Assembly (NCBI RefSeq): GCF_028561565.1
Contig: NZ_JAQQTE010000001.1
Coordinates: 124,001 to 188,000, forward strand
DNA: 64,000 nt
Source of the DNA: Gilvibacter sediminis
GTDB lineage: Bacteria; Bacteroidota; Bacteroidia; Flavobacteriales; Flavobacteriaceae
Direction: 5' to 3'
The position numbers and the translations under genes are program-made. The notes under the pieces were generated by a model that was not told where the DNA came from, searched no databases, and saw only the letters and a list, made by a program, of their open reading frames with translations. Every line of letters starts with the position of its first letter. The first letter of the stretch is position 1. Below, in pieces: positions 27,574 through 36,262 of the stretch.

Positions 27574-27639
27574 GTAACATTTCGCTAACGCTTTTGTAGC
27601 ACACATTTAAAAGCGGGTTAACGCCACCTTTACACTGCA
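27574..27639 (+). promoter_or_regulatory. Six 11-bp phased T(T/A)AC elements (Pho-box-like array)
   Basis: Starting at 27574, 27585, 27596, 27607, 27618 and 27629 the sequence reads GTAACATT, CTAACGCT, GTAGCACA, TTAAAAGC, TTAACGCC and TTTACACT, each exactly 11 bases from the next. The first, second, fifth and sixth match T(T/A)AC well; the third and fourth are degenerate. A one-mismatch -7 box, TTTCTTTG (27644-27651), follows directly, so the array covers the -33 position as expected for an activator-dependent promoter. The 11-bp direct-repeat design is that of B. subtilis PhoP (TT(A/C/T)ACA) and E. coli PhoB boxes. Assignment to phosphate control is an inference. Confidence 0.55.
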
Positions 27640-27674
27640 GCGGTTTCTTTGTGCCAAGAAATTTTACAGTTGTA

Positions 27675-30569
27675 ATGAAACAAATTACCTCGATATTATT
27701 ATTGCTATTTACCTCCCTAACAATAGCACAAACTGGATCAGTAGTAGGTGTACTAACTGATAAAGACTTTAACAACGAACCGCTTCCGTTTGCCAACGTG
27801 ATCATCAAAGGAACCTCTAAAGGAACCACCTCTGATATTGACGGGCTTTACGAACTTGCTGATATGGAGCCTGGTGCTTACACCATCCAGTTCAGTTATG
27901 TAGGTTATGAAACTCTTGAGTTTGACGTAACCGTTGAAGGCGGGAAGGTGACTACCTTAAATGTTCCTATGGGCGCGAGTGCTGCGGCCTTAGAGCAAGT
28001 TGTGATCACCACCACACGTAAAAGAGAAAGTGAAGTTGCCCTTTTGATCGAACAAAAGAAGGCGACTACAATCATACAAAGCATTGGTGCCCAAGAATTA
28101 GCCAGAAAAGGGGTGGACAATGCGGCCGAAGCTGTTGCCCAGATCTCGGGTATTTCACAGCAACAAGGAAGTAGTGATGTATTTGTACGTGGTCTTGGAG
28201 ACCGCTATCAGAATACAACCATGAATGGTTTATCACTGCCGTCAAACGACGTAAACAAAAAGAACATCAACCTGGATCTATTTCCATCAGAAATCATTGA
28301 AAGTGTTGGTGTATCTAAAGCATATAACAGTTATTTCTTTGGAGACTTTAGTGCCGGTAACGTAAACATCGTTTCTAAAGAATACAGCGGACCTGGATAC
28401 TTTAATGTTTCTATCAACTCCGGATTCAACTCTCAAGCAATTGGAGAGGATTTTGTACGCTCAGAGGGACCTAGTCTTTTCGGTTTCTACAACCGTTATG
28501 ACAACGACCCTTTTGCAGTAGTGCTTTCTCACGGAGTAGATCCTCAGGACGCCGAAACTAACGTTCCTTTTGCAGGAGCTATTGAAGGAGGTTACTCCTT
28601 TAATATTGATGACGAGCAGCGCTTGAGCTTCTTTGGAACTGCGGTTTTCAGCAACAGTTTTGAATACTTGAACGGTCCTGCCGTTGACTTTACCAATGAC
28701 GTAAAAGTGCGTTTCCCAGTGGCAGAATGGTATGATTATGATACCAACACCGCCCTTATGGGATCTATCCTTTACAACAACAAGGCTGGACACAAACTTA
28801 AATTCACTTCGCTATTTTCTAACACCTCTTCTGATGAAGTGAGTTACTACGGAATTGGCGGAAACGGATTCAACCGTGACGGTTTCTCTAACAACGGAGA
28901 TGGTGGATTCTACCAAATGAACGTACAGTTCAACCAAGAGATGATCTTTGTGAACCAAATTAACGGTACCCACAAATTTGGAGATACTGTTGATGAGAAC
29001 GGAGAGAAAAAATGGCTTTTGGACTGGGGATTTGGATTCAACAAAGTATTCTCTGACGAACCAGATAGAAAGCGTATCACTTTAGAAGATTACCAATTTA
29101 CTTTGGATAGCGATCCAAACACCAACCCGATCTTCTACGACAACATTGCCTTTGACAATCAGCGTTACTTCCAGAGTATTGAAGATGATGAGTTGAACAG
29201 CTATTTCAACTTGAACTACAAGGTGAATGACAATATCAACATCACCATGGGATACAACGGGCGTACTAAAGAGCGTCGTTTCAACAACTGGAGATACGGT
29301 TATGAGATCTTAGACAAACTCAACAATCCTGTTACGGATGTAAACAACTTTGATCCTTTCTTCAGCGCTGTGAACATTGACATCCCAGAAGGACGTGGTC
29401 AATGGAACTTGAATGTGGCGCGCCAGCCATTAGGTTTGGATGCAACCTTAGGATTAGTTAACCGTCCACAACCTTATGAGAATACATACACTGGTAATTT
29501 AGATATCCACGCTGGTTTGCTTACTGCAGATATCCAAGTAGGTGACCTTTTGATCGTGCCTGGTATCCGCATAGAAAACTGGGAACAGACCATTGTTTAT
29601 GACGTGATCAACCCAGTACCAACTGATACTGGTTTCCGTGAAGCCAAGGAGAATCTATTCTTCCCAAGTTTGAACTTGAAGTACGCTGTAAACGAAGATA
29701 TGAACTTGCGTATAGCGGCGAGTCAAACAGCATCCTTCCCAGAATTTAAGGAAGTTGCAAATTTTGTTTATGAAGGAGTTACCCAACGTGTGGGTGGTAA
29801 CCCTGACTTGCTTGGAAAGGCCGATGGAACTGGAGTTTCTTACTCTGAGATCTTTAATGCTGATTTCAAATACGAGTGGTTCCCAAGCCGCAGCGAGCTG
29901 ATCGCCTTTGGAGTATTCTACAAGTCTATTCAAGATCCAGTAAACCGAGTTGTGGCAACAGATGCTACCGGTAACCAGCGTTTTTTTAGAACAGGAGACG
30001 AGGCGACTGTATTCGGTGCAGAGATCGAGTTTAGAAAGAACATCATTGTAGATGAAGACGATGATCCTTTGGTAAGCATTGGAGGTAACTTTGCCTATAA
30101 CAATACCAATCAAGATCTGAAAGCAGTACAGACATCTGACGGATTCACCTTTGGTACTTCCTTTGGTAACCGCACAGAATCTGAATTACAAGGAGCTTCT
30201 GAGTTCATTGCGAACGCTGATGTGAATTACTCTCCAACCTTTGGAGACTACAAACCTAAGTTCACGACCACCTTCTCTTACTTCTCAGACCGCATCTTTG
30301 CCTTAGGAAGTGGAGACCTTGGAAATATTGTAGAAAAGGCGGTACCACAATTGAACTTTGTATGGAGAAACGCATTTGGCGATCACTTTGAAGCCAACCT
30401 AAGCGTTGGAAACATCTTAAACCCTAACGTAACTCTGATCCGTGAAGGAGCAGGTACTAATAACCCACTTTTAACACCGTTTGACCTTGTAAATGCGAAC
30501 GGAGACGTGACGCTTTTTGAGTGGAAACGCGGTGTAAACTTTGGACTATCTCTTAAATATAAACTATAA
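27675..30569 (+). CDS. TonB-dependent receptor paired with a surface lipoprotein
   Basis: The 964-residue outer-membrane protein has a signal peptide (MKQITSILLLLFTSLTIAQ) and a carboxypeptidase-like regulatory domain (about 20-105). The plug (about 120-240) includes FVRGLGDRYQNTTMNGL, and the rest is a long beta-barrel ending LSLKYKL. It should import a substrate using TonB energy. There is no SusD gene; instead a surface-type lipoprotein follows after 26 bases. I chose the ATG at 27675 because the signal peptide starts there. The phased 11-bp array in the promoter and the nearby PiT gene suggest phosphate or an organophosphate as substrate, but siderophore or peptide uptake cannot be excluded. 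Confidence 0.9.
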   Translation: MKQITSILLLLFTSLTIAQTGSVVGVLTDKDFNNEPLPFANVIIKGTSKGTTSDIDGLYELADMEPGAYTIQFSYVGYETLEFDVTVEGGKVTTLNVPMGASAAALEQVVITTTRKRESEVALLIEQKKATTIIQSIGAQELARKGVDNAAEAVAQISGISQQQGSSDVFVRGLGDRYQNTTMNGLSLPSNDVNKKNINLDLFPSEIIESVGVSKAYNSYFFGDFSAGNVNIVSKEYSGPGYFNVSINSGFNSQAIGEDFVRSEGPSLFGFYNRYDNDPFAVVLSHGVDPQDAETNVPFAGAIEGGYSFNIDDEQRLSFFGTAVFSNSFEYLNGPAVDFTNDVKVRFPVAEWYDYDTNTALMGSILYNNKAGHKLKFTSLFSNTSSDEVSYYGIGGNGFNRDGFSNNGDGGFYQMNVQFNQEMIFVNQINGTHKFGDTVDENGEKKWLLDWGFGFNKVFSDEPDRKRITLEDYQFTLDSDPNTNPIFYDNIAFDNQRYFQSIEDDELNSYFNLNYKVNDNINITMGYNGRTKERRFNNWRYGYEILDKLNNPVTDVNNFDPFFSAVNIDIPEGRGQWNLNVARQPLGLDATLGLVNRPQPYENTYTGNLDIHAGLLTADIQVGDLLIVPGIRIENWEQTIVYDVINPVPTDTGFREAKENLFFPSLNLKYAVNEDMNLRIAASQTASFPEFKEVANFVYEGVTQRVGGNPDLLGKADGTGVSYSEIFNADFKYEWFPSRSELIAFGVFYKSIQDPVNRVVATDATGNQRFFRTGDEATVFGAEIEFRKNIIVDEDDDPLVSIGGNFAYNNTNQDLKAVQTSDGFTFGTSFGNRTESELQGASEFIANADVNYSPTFGDYKPKFTTTFSYFSDRIFALGSGDLGNIVEKAVPQLNFVWRNAFGDHFEANLSVGNILNPNVTLIREGAGTNNPLLTPFDLVNANGDVTLFEWKRGVNFGLSLKYKL

Positions 30570-30595
30570 CAATCTTTTTACTTTAAAACTTGAAA

Positions 30596-31813
30596 ATGAT
30601 GAAAACCAAATTCTTCTTAATAATCGGTTTGCTTGGTTTAGTTCTTGCTTCTTGTGAGAGCGATGACACCGCTGATATTATCATCGAAGACAACCGCGTT
30701 GACAACAGCGTGACAAACAACAACAACGGTGGAACCGACACTACAGATGACGGTACTACAGGTGCTGTAGTAAACCTTTCTGGAGTTTACACTGAAGACC
30801 TTACTTTGGACTGTGATACTGAGTATCGTGTAACTGGACCAGTTCTTATTGCTGATGGTGTTACTTTCACTATCTGTGCTGGTACTACTATTGAAGTAGC
30901 TCCTGTAGGAGTTAACGCTTATATCGCGATCCTTCAAGGAGGTATGATCATGGCAGACGGAACTGCTGATGCTCCTATCGTATTCACTTCTGCTTCTGAT
31001 ACTCCTGGTTCTGGTGACTGGGGAGGTCTTGTAATCTGCGGACGTGCTCCTATCAACTCAACTCCTGACGGATCTACTGATACTTCTACTACTGAGGTAG
31101 GTGGTCTTTCTTACGGAGGAAACACTCCTGGAGACAACTCTGGTGTATTGCGTTATGTACGTGTTGAGTACGCTGGTGGTGCTATTGATGGTAACTCTGA
31201 GCTAAACGGGGTATCTCTTTACGCTGTAGGTTCTGGAACTACTATGGACTTTGTACAAGTTTACATCGGTTCTGATGACGGATTCGAATTCTTTGGAGGA
31301 ACTGTAAACGCTAGCCACTTGGCAGTAGTTGGATCTGAAGATGACTCTATCGACTGGACTGAAGGATTTACTGGATCTTTGACTGATGTATACGTGAAGC
31401 ACCTAGCTGACCACGATAAAGCTTTCGAATGTGACGGATACAACACCGACTTCTCTAACGAAGGTGGATACTTCTCTGCTCCTGACGTGACTAACGTAAC
31501 TATCGATGGTGACGCTGGAACTCTTGGAGAGGCTGTACGTCTACGTGCGGGAACTCAAGGAATCTTCACTAACTGGGTGATCAATGACTTTGATGAAGGA
31601 TTCGATCTTGACGGTGATGACGCTGACAACCCAACTGGACAAGGTGTACTAGACGGTACGCTTTCAGCTATGGATGTTACTTTCAACAACGTTGGTCTTA
31701 AGATCAAAAACGATACAGGTTTTGCATGGGACGATGCTGATTTCCTAACTGGAGACGGTAACGGAACTGGTACCGACTTCGCCACTTGGGGTGCAGGTTG
31801 GGCTCGTGAATAA
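30596..31813 (+). CDS. Surface-exposed lipoprotein, parallel beta-helix-like, partner of the TonB receptor
   Basis: The 405-residue product has a lipoprotein signal with lipobox LASC. The residues right after the acylated Cys are acidic (ESDD), matching the Bacteroidota signal for export to the cell surface. An Asn/Thr/Asp-rich spacer precedes a long region of short beta strands ([56 protein letters not shown]) that looks like a right-handed beta-helix. There is no type IX sorting domain. Codon choice is narrow (mostly ACT, GCT, TCT, GGA, GTA), unlike most neighbours, which suggests very high expression. Function is unknown; the ATG at 30599 is an alternative start. Relatives are often mislabelled as transporters. 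Confidence 0.85.
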   Translation: MMKTKFFLIIGLLGLVLASCESDDTADIIIEDNRVDNSVTNNNNGGTDTTDDGTTGAVVNLSGVYTEDLTLDCDTEYRVTGPVLIADGVTFTICAGTTIEVAPVGVNAYIAILQGGMIMADGTADAPIVFTSASDTPGSGDWGGLVICGRAPINSTPDGSTDTSTTEVGGLSYGGNTPGDNSGVLRYVRVEYAGGAIDGNSELNGVSLYAVGSGTTMDFVQVYIGSDDGFEFFGGTVNASHLAVVGSEDDSIDWTEGFTGSLTDVYVKHLADHDKAFECDGYNTDFSNEGGYFSAPDVTNVTIDGDAGTLGEAVRLRAGTQGIFTNWVINDFDEGFDLDGDDADNPTGQGVLDGTLSAMDVTFNNVGLKIKNDTGFAWDDADFLTGDGNGTGTDFATWGAGWARE

Positions 31814-31840
31814 TTCCACAACCTTTCAACAATAAAGTAA

Positions 31841-31867
31841 AAAAGGCTCCCATTGGGAGCCTTTTTT
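31841..31867. terminator. Bidirectional terminator after the lipoprotein gene
   Basis: AAGGCTCCCATTGGGAGCCTT (31843-31863, shown as arms AAGGCTCCC/GGGAGCCTT) is flanked by an A-run and a T-run, so it can terminate the receptor-lipoprotein operon and the opposing gene at 31889. Confidence 0.9.
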
Positions 31868-31888
31868 CTTACACTGTTTTAATCAAAA

Positions 31889-32251
31889 TTAATTGGTGGT
31901 AACCACGCGTGTATCTTGCATGGTCCATGTATTTACCTGAGCAATTGTATTGTTGCTGTAAGTTACCTCTTTAAGGGTATCTCCTTGGTAGAACATCCAA
32001 GTACCTACACGCTGTCCTTTATTGTATTGTGCGATGGCCGTACGATTCCCATCAGCATCATAACTGATCCACTCACCGTGTAACTTACCGTCCTTAGTAT
32101 AGAAACCGGTTTGAGCGATCTCGCCATTATCGTGAAACAAAGTGGCCTCAATAAGACCTTTCTTTTCTTTGTAAATATTTTTTGGTGCTTCTTGAGCAAA
32201 TACGTTAGTCCCAAGGAATACTAAAACTAACATTAGGGCAATCTTCTTCAT
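31889..32251 (-). CDS. Secreted YwqK-like MORN-repeat protein
   Basis: The 120-residue protein has a signal peptide (MKKIALMLVLVFLGTNVFAQ) followed by about four MORN-variant repeats of the type GKLHGEWISYDADGN and QRVGTWMFYQGD. Databases often call such proteins toxin-antitoxin YwqK antitoxins, but a secreted form is unlikely to be an antitoxin, and its role is unknown. It is transcribed away from the PiT gene. Its promoter is well formed (-33 TTG, 20-base spacer, -7 TATGTTTG) and lies inside a phased 11-bp repeat array. Confidence 0.8.
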   Translation of the reverse strand: MKKIALMLVLVFLGTNVFAQEAPKNIYKEKKGLIEATLFHDNGEIAQTGFYTKDGKLHGEWISYDADGNRTAIAQYNKGQRVGTWMFYQGDTLKEVTYSNNTIAQVNTWTMQDTRVVTTN

Positions 32252-32284
32252 ATCTTAGGGCTTTAATGATTAATAAATTCATTA

Positions 32285-32315
32285 CAAACATAACATTATT
32301 TTTACTTCTTCGCAA
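32285..32315 (-). promoter_or_regulatory. Consensus promoter of the YwqK-like gene
   Basis: On the minus strand TTG (32315-32313) and TATGTTTG (32292-32285) are separated by 20 bases, matching the Bacteroidota promoter pattern TTTG-N19/20-TAnnTTTG. Transcription would start near 32278, giving a leader of about 27 bases. Confidence 0.65.
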
Positions 32316-32344
32316 CGTTTTGGTAACATTTACGTAACATTGTA
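32290..32344. promoter_or_regulatory. Five 11-bp phased T(T/A)AC elements (Pho-box-like array)
   Basis: ATAACATT, TTTACTTC, GCAACGTT, GTAACATT and GTAACATT begin at 32290, 32301, 32312, 32323 and 32334, exactly 11 bases apart. The array overlaps and extends upstream of the minus-strand promoter of the YwqK-like gene. In orientation it points toward the PiT gene. It shares unit sequence and spacing with the array before the TonB receptor. Regulator binding is inferred. Confidence 0.6.
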
Positions 32345-32374
32345 GCTGTATATATCTGTTTTACAGGTTTTTAT

Positions 32375-32397
32375 AATGTTACTTTTTTGGTAACATT
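32375..32397. promoter_or_regulatory. Inverted pair of the same element
   Basis: AATGTTAC (32375-32382) and GTAACATT (32390-32397) form an inverted repeat around 7 bases. The half-site is identical to the phased units at 32323 and 32334. It lies midway between the divergent YwqK-like and PiT genes. Confidence 0.5.
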
Positions 32398-32470
32398 GGA
32401 CCTCATCTTTATACCTTCCCGCCAATAGGGGCATGATTAATTACTGCGGAATGCACTCTCAATGCCACTC

Positions 32471-32515
32471 ATAACGTTGCGATAACATTTGATTCTAAAA
32501 TAAATTCCATTTTTG
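32471..32515 (+). promoter_or_regulatory. 11-bp repeat pair and -7 box before the PiT gene
   Basis: ATAACGTT (32471) and ATAACATT (32482) are 11 bases apart. They overlap TTTG (32488-32491), a possible -33 element, and are followed by CATTTTTG (32508-32515), a one-mismatch -7 box. The PiT ATG lies 22 bases further on. This is the layout of a two-unit Pho box next to a phosphate-transporter gene. Confidence 0.55.
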
Positions 32516-32537
32516 TTCTCTATTATCTCAAGACCTT

Positions 32538-34793
32538 ATGGGGGATTATTATTTATTCATGCTGATCGCCTTGGCTATCCTTGCCATCGCAGATCTGGTA
32601 GTTGGCGTTAGTAACGATGCCGTTAACTTTCTAAACTCCGCCATTGGCTCTAAAGCCATTTCCTTTAAAACCATCATGATCGTAGCCAGTGTGGGTATTG
32701 CCTTTGGCGCACTGTCCTCTAGTGGTATGATGGAAGTGGCGCGGAAAGGAATCTTTGTCCCCGGGGAATTCTATTTCAATGAGATCATGGTCATTTTTAT
32801 GGCCGTAATGATCACAGATATTCTCCTGCTTGACTTTTTCAATACCCTTGGACTGCCTACCTCCACTACGGTTTCTATTGTATTTGAACTTTTGGGAGCA
32901 GCCGTGTGTATGTCGATTATCAAGATCACCAAATCTGGAGAAGACCTTTCTTCTTTGAGTAATTATATCGCTTCTGACAAGGCGACCACCATTATATTAG
33001 GAATACTGCTCTCCGTAGCCATTGCTTTTACCATTGGTGCGCTGGTACAATTTGTCACGCGCTTTCTTTTGTCCTTTGATTTTGAAAAGCGCCCGAGTTG
33101 GGCTGCTGCCATCTTTGGTGGTTTAGCTACAACCTCTATCGCCTACTTTATTATTGTAAAAGGATTAAAAGGAGCGGAACTGTTGCCAGAATCTTTCAAC
33201 GCTTGGGCTCAGAATAACTTCTATCAATTCATTGGAGCTAATGCTGTTGTTTGGACTTTGGTCTCCTTTGCTTTAACCCGATTCTTTAAGGTCAACGTAT
33301 ATAAATTCATCATTGTACTGGGAACCTTTGCTCTGGCTATGGCCTTTGCGGGGAATGACCTGGTTAACTTCATTGGAGTTCCAATGGCTGCTTATGAGTC
33401 CTATTCTGTTTGGGGCGATTCTCAAGTAGCTGCAGACACCTTCGCCATGACCAGCCTGTCACAGGCAGTACGCACCGAGCCTTTATTACTTCTATTGGCC
33501 GGAGTCATTATGGTATTGACGCTTTGGTTTAGTGAAAAGGCGCGCCGTGTGGTAAAGACCTCGGTGGATCTTTCGCGTCAGGATGAAGTAAAGGAACGCT
33601 TTAAGCCGAACTGGCTTTCTCAAAACCTGGTACGCTTGGCCATTGGACTGAACCGTGGTTTTACTATGGCTTTGCCAGAAGCGGCAAGAAATTCCATCAG
33701 CAAGCGCTTTGCTCCTACCGTGAAGAGTAAAATATTAGATAAGGACGCACCTGCCTTTGATATGGTGCGCGCAGCCATCAACTTGGTAGTCGCTTCTGTG
33801 TTGATCTCTATTGCCACAGGCTTAAAATTACCGCTTTCCACCACTTACGTGACCTTTATGGTTGCTATGGGTACTTCCTTAGCCGATCGCGCTTGGGGAA
33901 GTGACTCTGCAGTGTATCGTGTTGCTGGGGTGATCAACGTAATTGCCGGTTGGTTCATGACCGCCATCACAGCCTTTATTGCCGCTGCTATCATGGCGGC
34001 GCTGATCTACTATTTTGAATGGTTCGCCTTGATCACTTTGTTGATCCTAGCCATGATCCTCATTGCACGTTCTTATCTGCGCACCAGCAGAAACACCAAA
34101 GAGATTCGTGAGGAGCTGGAATTCAAAATGGCAGAGAGCACTTCTGTAAAAGGAGTGATTGAAGAGTCTGCCAACAATGTATCTACCGTAATGAAACGCG
34201 GATCCAAGATCTTGAATAGGTCTTTGGATGCTCTTGCAAGACAGAATCTAAAAGACCTTAAAAAGGCACGCAATGATGCGGAAAGTCTTTCTGATGAGAT
34301 GGATGATCTTAAAAATCACATCTTCTTTTACATCAAAGGTTTGGACGGGAGCTCTGCCGGCGCCACACGTTTCTATCTGATGGTACAAGATTCCTTAGAG
34401 GACTTTGTGCAGTCTATTGGATTTATTGCAAAGACCAGTCACAAACACGTTAAGAATAATCACCAAGGATTGACCTTCAATCAGATCCGTGATCTGAAAC
34501 AAATTGAAGAACAGTTACTCAATCTGTTTGCCAAAGTTAAGACCAACTTTGACGCTATGAATTTGGATGAACTTCCAAACCTCATCGCCGAGAAACAAGA
34601 GTTTGACAAATACATCTCTAGTGATATCGAAAAGCAGATCCAACGCACCAAACAACCAGACAGTAGCGCGCGTAATACCACACTTTACTTTAGCTTGCTG
34701 TTGGAATGTAAAGATCTTGTAGAAACCACGGCCACTGTTTTGGAACAGTACTACAAGGAGTGGGAGGTCATTAAAAAACCAGAAATTCTATAA
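32538..34793 (+). CDS. PiT family inorganic phosphate transporter with PhoU-like C-terminal domain
   Basis: The 751-residue inner-membrane protein belongs to the PiT permeases, which move phosphate (often as metal phosphate) with protons or sodium. The two family signatures are present: GVSNDAVNFLNSAIGSKA near residue 22 and FAGNDLVNFIGVPMAAYES near residue 270. About 12 membrane helices extend to about residue 515. The C-terminal about 230 residues (from about 520) are soluble, helical and resemble PhoU/DUF47 regulatory domains; the fusion gives the unusual length. Its stop overlaps the next gene by one base. The Pho-box-like repeats upstream suggest induction under phosphate limitation. Confidence 0.93.
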   Translation: MGDYYLFMLIALAILAIADLVVGVSNDAVNFLNSAIGSKAISFKTIMIVASVGIAFGALSSSGMMEVARKGIFVPGEFYFNEIMVIFMAVMITDILLLDFFNTLGLPTSTTVSIVFELLGAAVCMSIIKITKSGEDLSSLSNYIASDKATTIILGILLSVAIAFTIGALVQFVTRFLLSFDFEKRPSWAAAIFGGLATTSIAYFIIVKGLKGAELLPESFNAWAQNNFYQFIGANAVVWTLVSFALTRFFKVNVYKFIIVLGTFALAMAFAGNDLVNFIGVPMAAYESYSVWGDSQVAADTFAMTSLSQAVRTEPLLLLLAGVIMVLTLWFSEKARRVVKTSVDLSRQDEVKERFKPNWLSQNLVRLAIGLNRGFTMALPEAARNSISKRFAPTVKSKILDKDAPAFDMVRAAINLVVASVLISIATGLKLPLSTTYVTFMVAMGTSLADRAWGSDSAVYRVAGVINVIAGWFMTAITAFIAAAIMAALIYYFEWFALITLLILAMILIARSYLRTSRNTKEIREELEFKMAESTSVKGVIEESANNVSTVMKRGSKILNRSLDALARQNLKDLKKARNDAESLSDEMDDLKNHIFFYIKGLDGSSAGATRFYLMVQDSLEDFVQSIGFIAKTSHKHVKNNHQGLTFNQIRDLKQIEEQLLNLFAKVKTNFDAMNLDELPNLIAEKQEFDKYISSDIEKQIQRTKQPDSSARNTTLYFSLLLECKDLVETTATVLEQYYKEWEVIKKPEIL

Positions 34794-35503
34794 TGCGTTT
34801 ACTGCTTGCTTTATTATTGCTCCCTCTTTTTAGTGTAGCCCAACAGCTCACTGGGGAACAATTACTGGAGCGTGCTATTGCCTATCACGATCCGCAGGGC
34901 AATTGGGAAACCTTCAATGGTACGCTCTTTGTCACCATGGAAACACCAGATTCGGAGCCACGTAACAGCGAGATCCAAATAAACTTGCCACAAGAGTTCT
35001 TTCAAGTAGTTGCAAAGCAGGGTGACCGAGAGACTTTATATCAAATTGATCGTGGCGCCTGTTCCATTGGACTTAACGGCGATATGGATTTAACGCCAAC
35101 AGAGCTCAAAGAGAATAACTTGAGTTGTGATCGCGCCACCCTCTACAAAAACTACTACACCTACCTCTACGGCCTCCCCATGAAGCTGAAAGATCCTGGG
35201 ACCTATGTGGATCCAGTAGTCACAAAAGTGAGTTTTAAAGGCAAAATATATCTGCGTTTAAAGGTCACTTATGAAGAAACTGTAGGGACAGACATTTGGT
35301 TCTTTTACTTTGACCCAAATACCTACGCCATGGAAGTCTACCAATTCTACAAGGGAGATCCAGAAGACAAGGGCAAAGACACTGGAGAGTATATCTTACT
35401 TTCAGATGAAGTAGAAATCTCCGGCATTAAAATGCCCAAAGATCGCGCTTGGTACTACAATAAGGGAGATAAATATTTAGGGATAGATCGCCTTAAAGAC
35501 TAA
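34793..35503 (+). CDS. Periplasmic DUF6503-like protein coupled to PiT
   Basis: The 236-residue product has a signal peptide (MRLLLALLLLPLFSVAQQ) and then a region beginning ERAIAYHDPQGNWETFNGTL that matches my recollection of DUF6503. Its middle resembles the half-barrel of LolA/LppX-like periplasmic carriers, but this is a guess from strand pattern. Its start overlaps the PiT stop (taATG), so the two are translationally coupled, and it should act in the periplasm or at the outer membrane. Its stop codon directly abuts that of the opposite-strand gene. Function unknown. Confidence 0.8.
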   Translation: MRLLLALLLLPLFSVAQQLTGEQLLERAIAYHDPQGNWETFNGTLFVTMETPDSEPRNSEIQINLPQEFFQVVAKQGDRETLYQIDRGACSIGLNGDMDLTPTELKENNLSCDRATLYKNYYTYLYGLPMKLKDPGTYVDPVVTKVSFKGKIYLRLKVTYEETVGTDIWFFYFDPNTYAMEVYQFYKGDPEDKGKDTGEYILLSDEVEISGIKMPKDRAWYYNKGDKYLGIDRLKD

Positions 35504-36007
35504 TCAGTATTTCTTCTTCAAGGCCAAGGCTGAGTTAATGCCTTTGGCCAACAACACCAGTACAATTATCCTAAATATTATGCCTTTGCCCAGCGATTCT
35601 GGGTTGAGCATTCCTGAGATAAGGACCAACAGTAAAAAGAAGGCCATCCCGCCAATAAGGGCCTCCAGGGGATTGGATTGTGACCAATATCCCAAAAGAA
35701 GGTAAACCAAAAAAAGTACACCGGAGAATACCAACGCCAACACATCTTCCTGTTGAAACCAATTGTAAACACCTCCAAACAATTCAAAAGCTCCAGCTAG
35801 AAACAAAATATTGCGGGCCTCGGCTATGACCTTGGTTGCGCGTTTTTGCTCTTTGAGTAAATGAGCTTTAGATGCCATGAACTTTTTCTGCTGCTCTGGG
35901 GTTCCTTCTAACGGATACTCACAGGCTACGCAGGCCATTGGCTTCCCTTGTATTTCTACATAGCAATTTGGGCATTCTTTGGTCTCAGACGGATAATTCT
36001 CTTGCAT
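35504..36007 (-). CDS. Zinc-ribbon membrane protein, hypothetical
   Basis: The 167-residue protein has an N-terminal zinc ribbon of two CxxC pairs (CPNC about residue 12 and CVAC about residue 26), a short charged helix and four hydrophobic segments (about 68-160). I chose the ATG at 36007; a TTG at 36031 would add eight residues. It is transcribed alone toward the DUF6503-like gene, with stop codons touching. No specific family is recognised. Confidence 0.7.
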   Translation of the reverse strand: MQENYPSETKECPNCYVEIQGKPMACVACEYPLEGTPEQQKKFMASKAHLLKEQKRATKVIAEARNILFLAGAFELFGGVYNWFQQEDVLALVFSGVLFLVYLLLGYWSQSNPLEALIGGMAFFLLLVLISGMLNPESLGKGIIFRIIVLVLLAKGINSALALKKKY

Positions 36008-36262
36008 AAACTTGCCAAAACTTAAATTCAAAACATGAAGATAACTAAATCTGCAAAGCTGGTCCTGATTACAAATTCAAGAATTCTTAAACCTACTTTT
36101 GAAGGATAAGCCTCCTCTTTACTACGGGATTCAAATCAAATTAATTAAGAAGTCCAGTTAGATTTTAGCTTGTAAAAACAGCTGTACGAACGGCTGTTAG
36201 TTATGAGTATTTCGATATTTTCCGTAAATTCATGAACTAATTCAGCATGATTTTTTAAAAAA

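Noticed and set aside
26149-27606. Longer start for the dGTPase (38 extra residues)
   Set aside because: The extra N-terminus has no family match and crosses the promoter region of the divergent receptor gene.
31889-32251. YwqK-like gene as the antitoxin of a toxin-antitoxin pair
   Set aside because: The product has a signal peptide and no toxin gene is adjacent, so the common database label is not supported.
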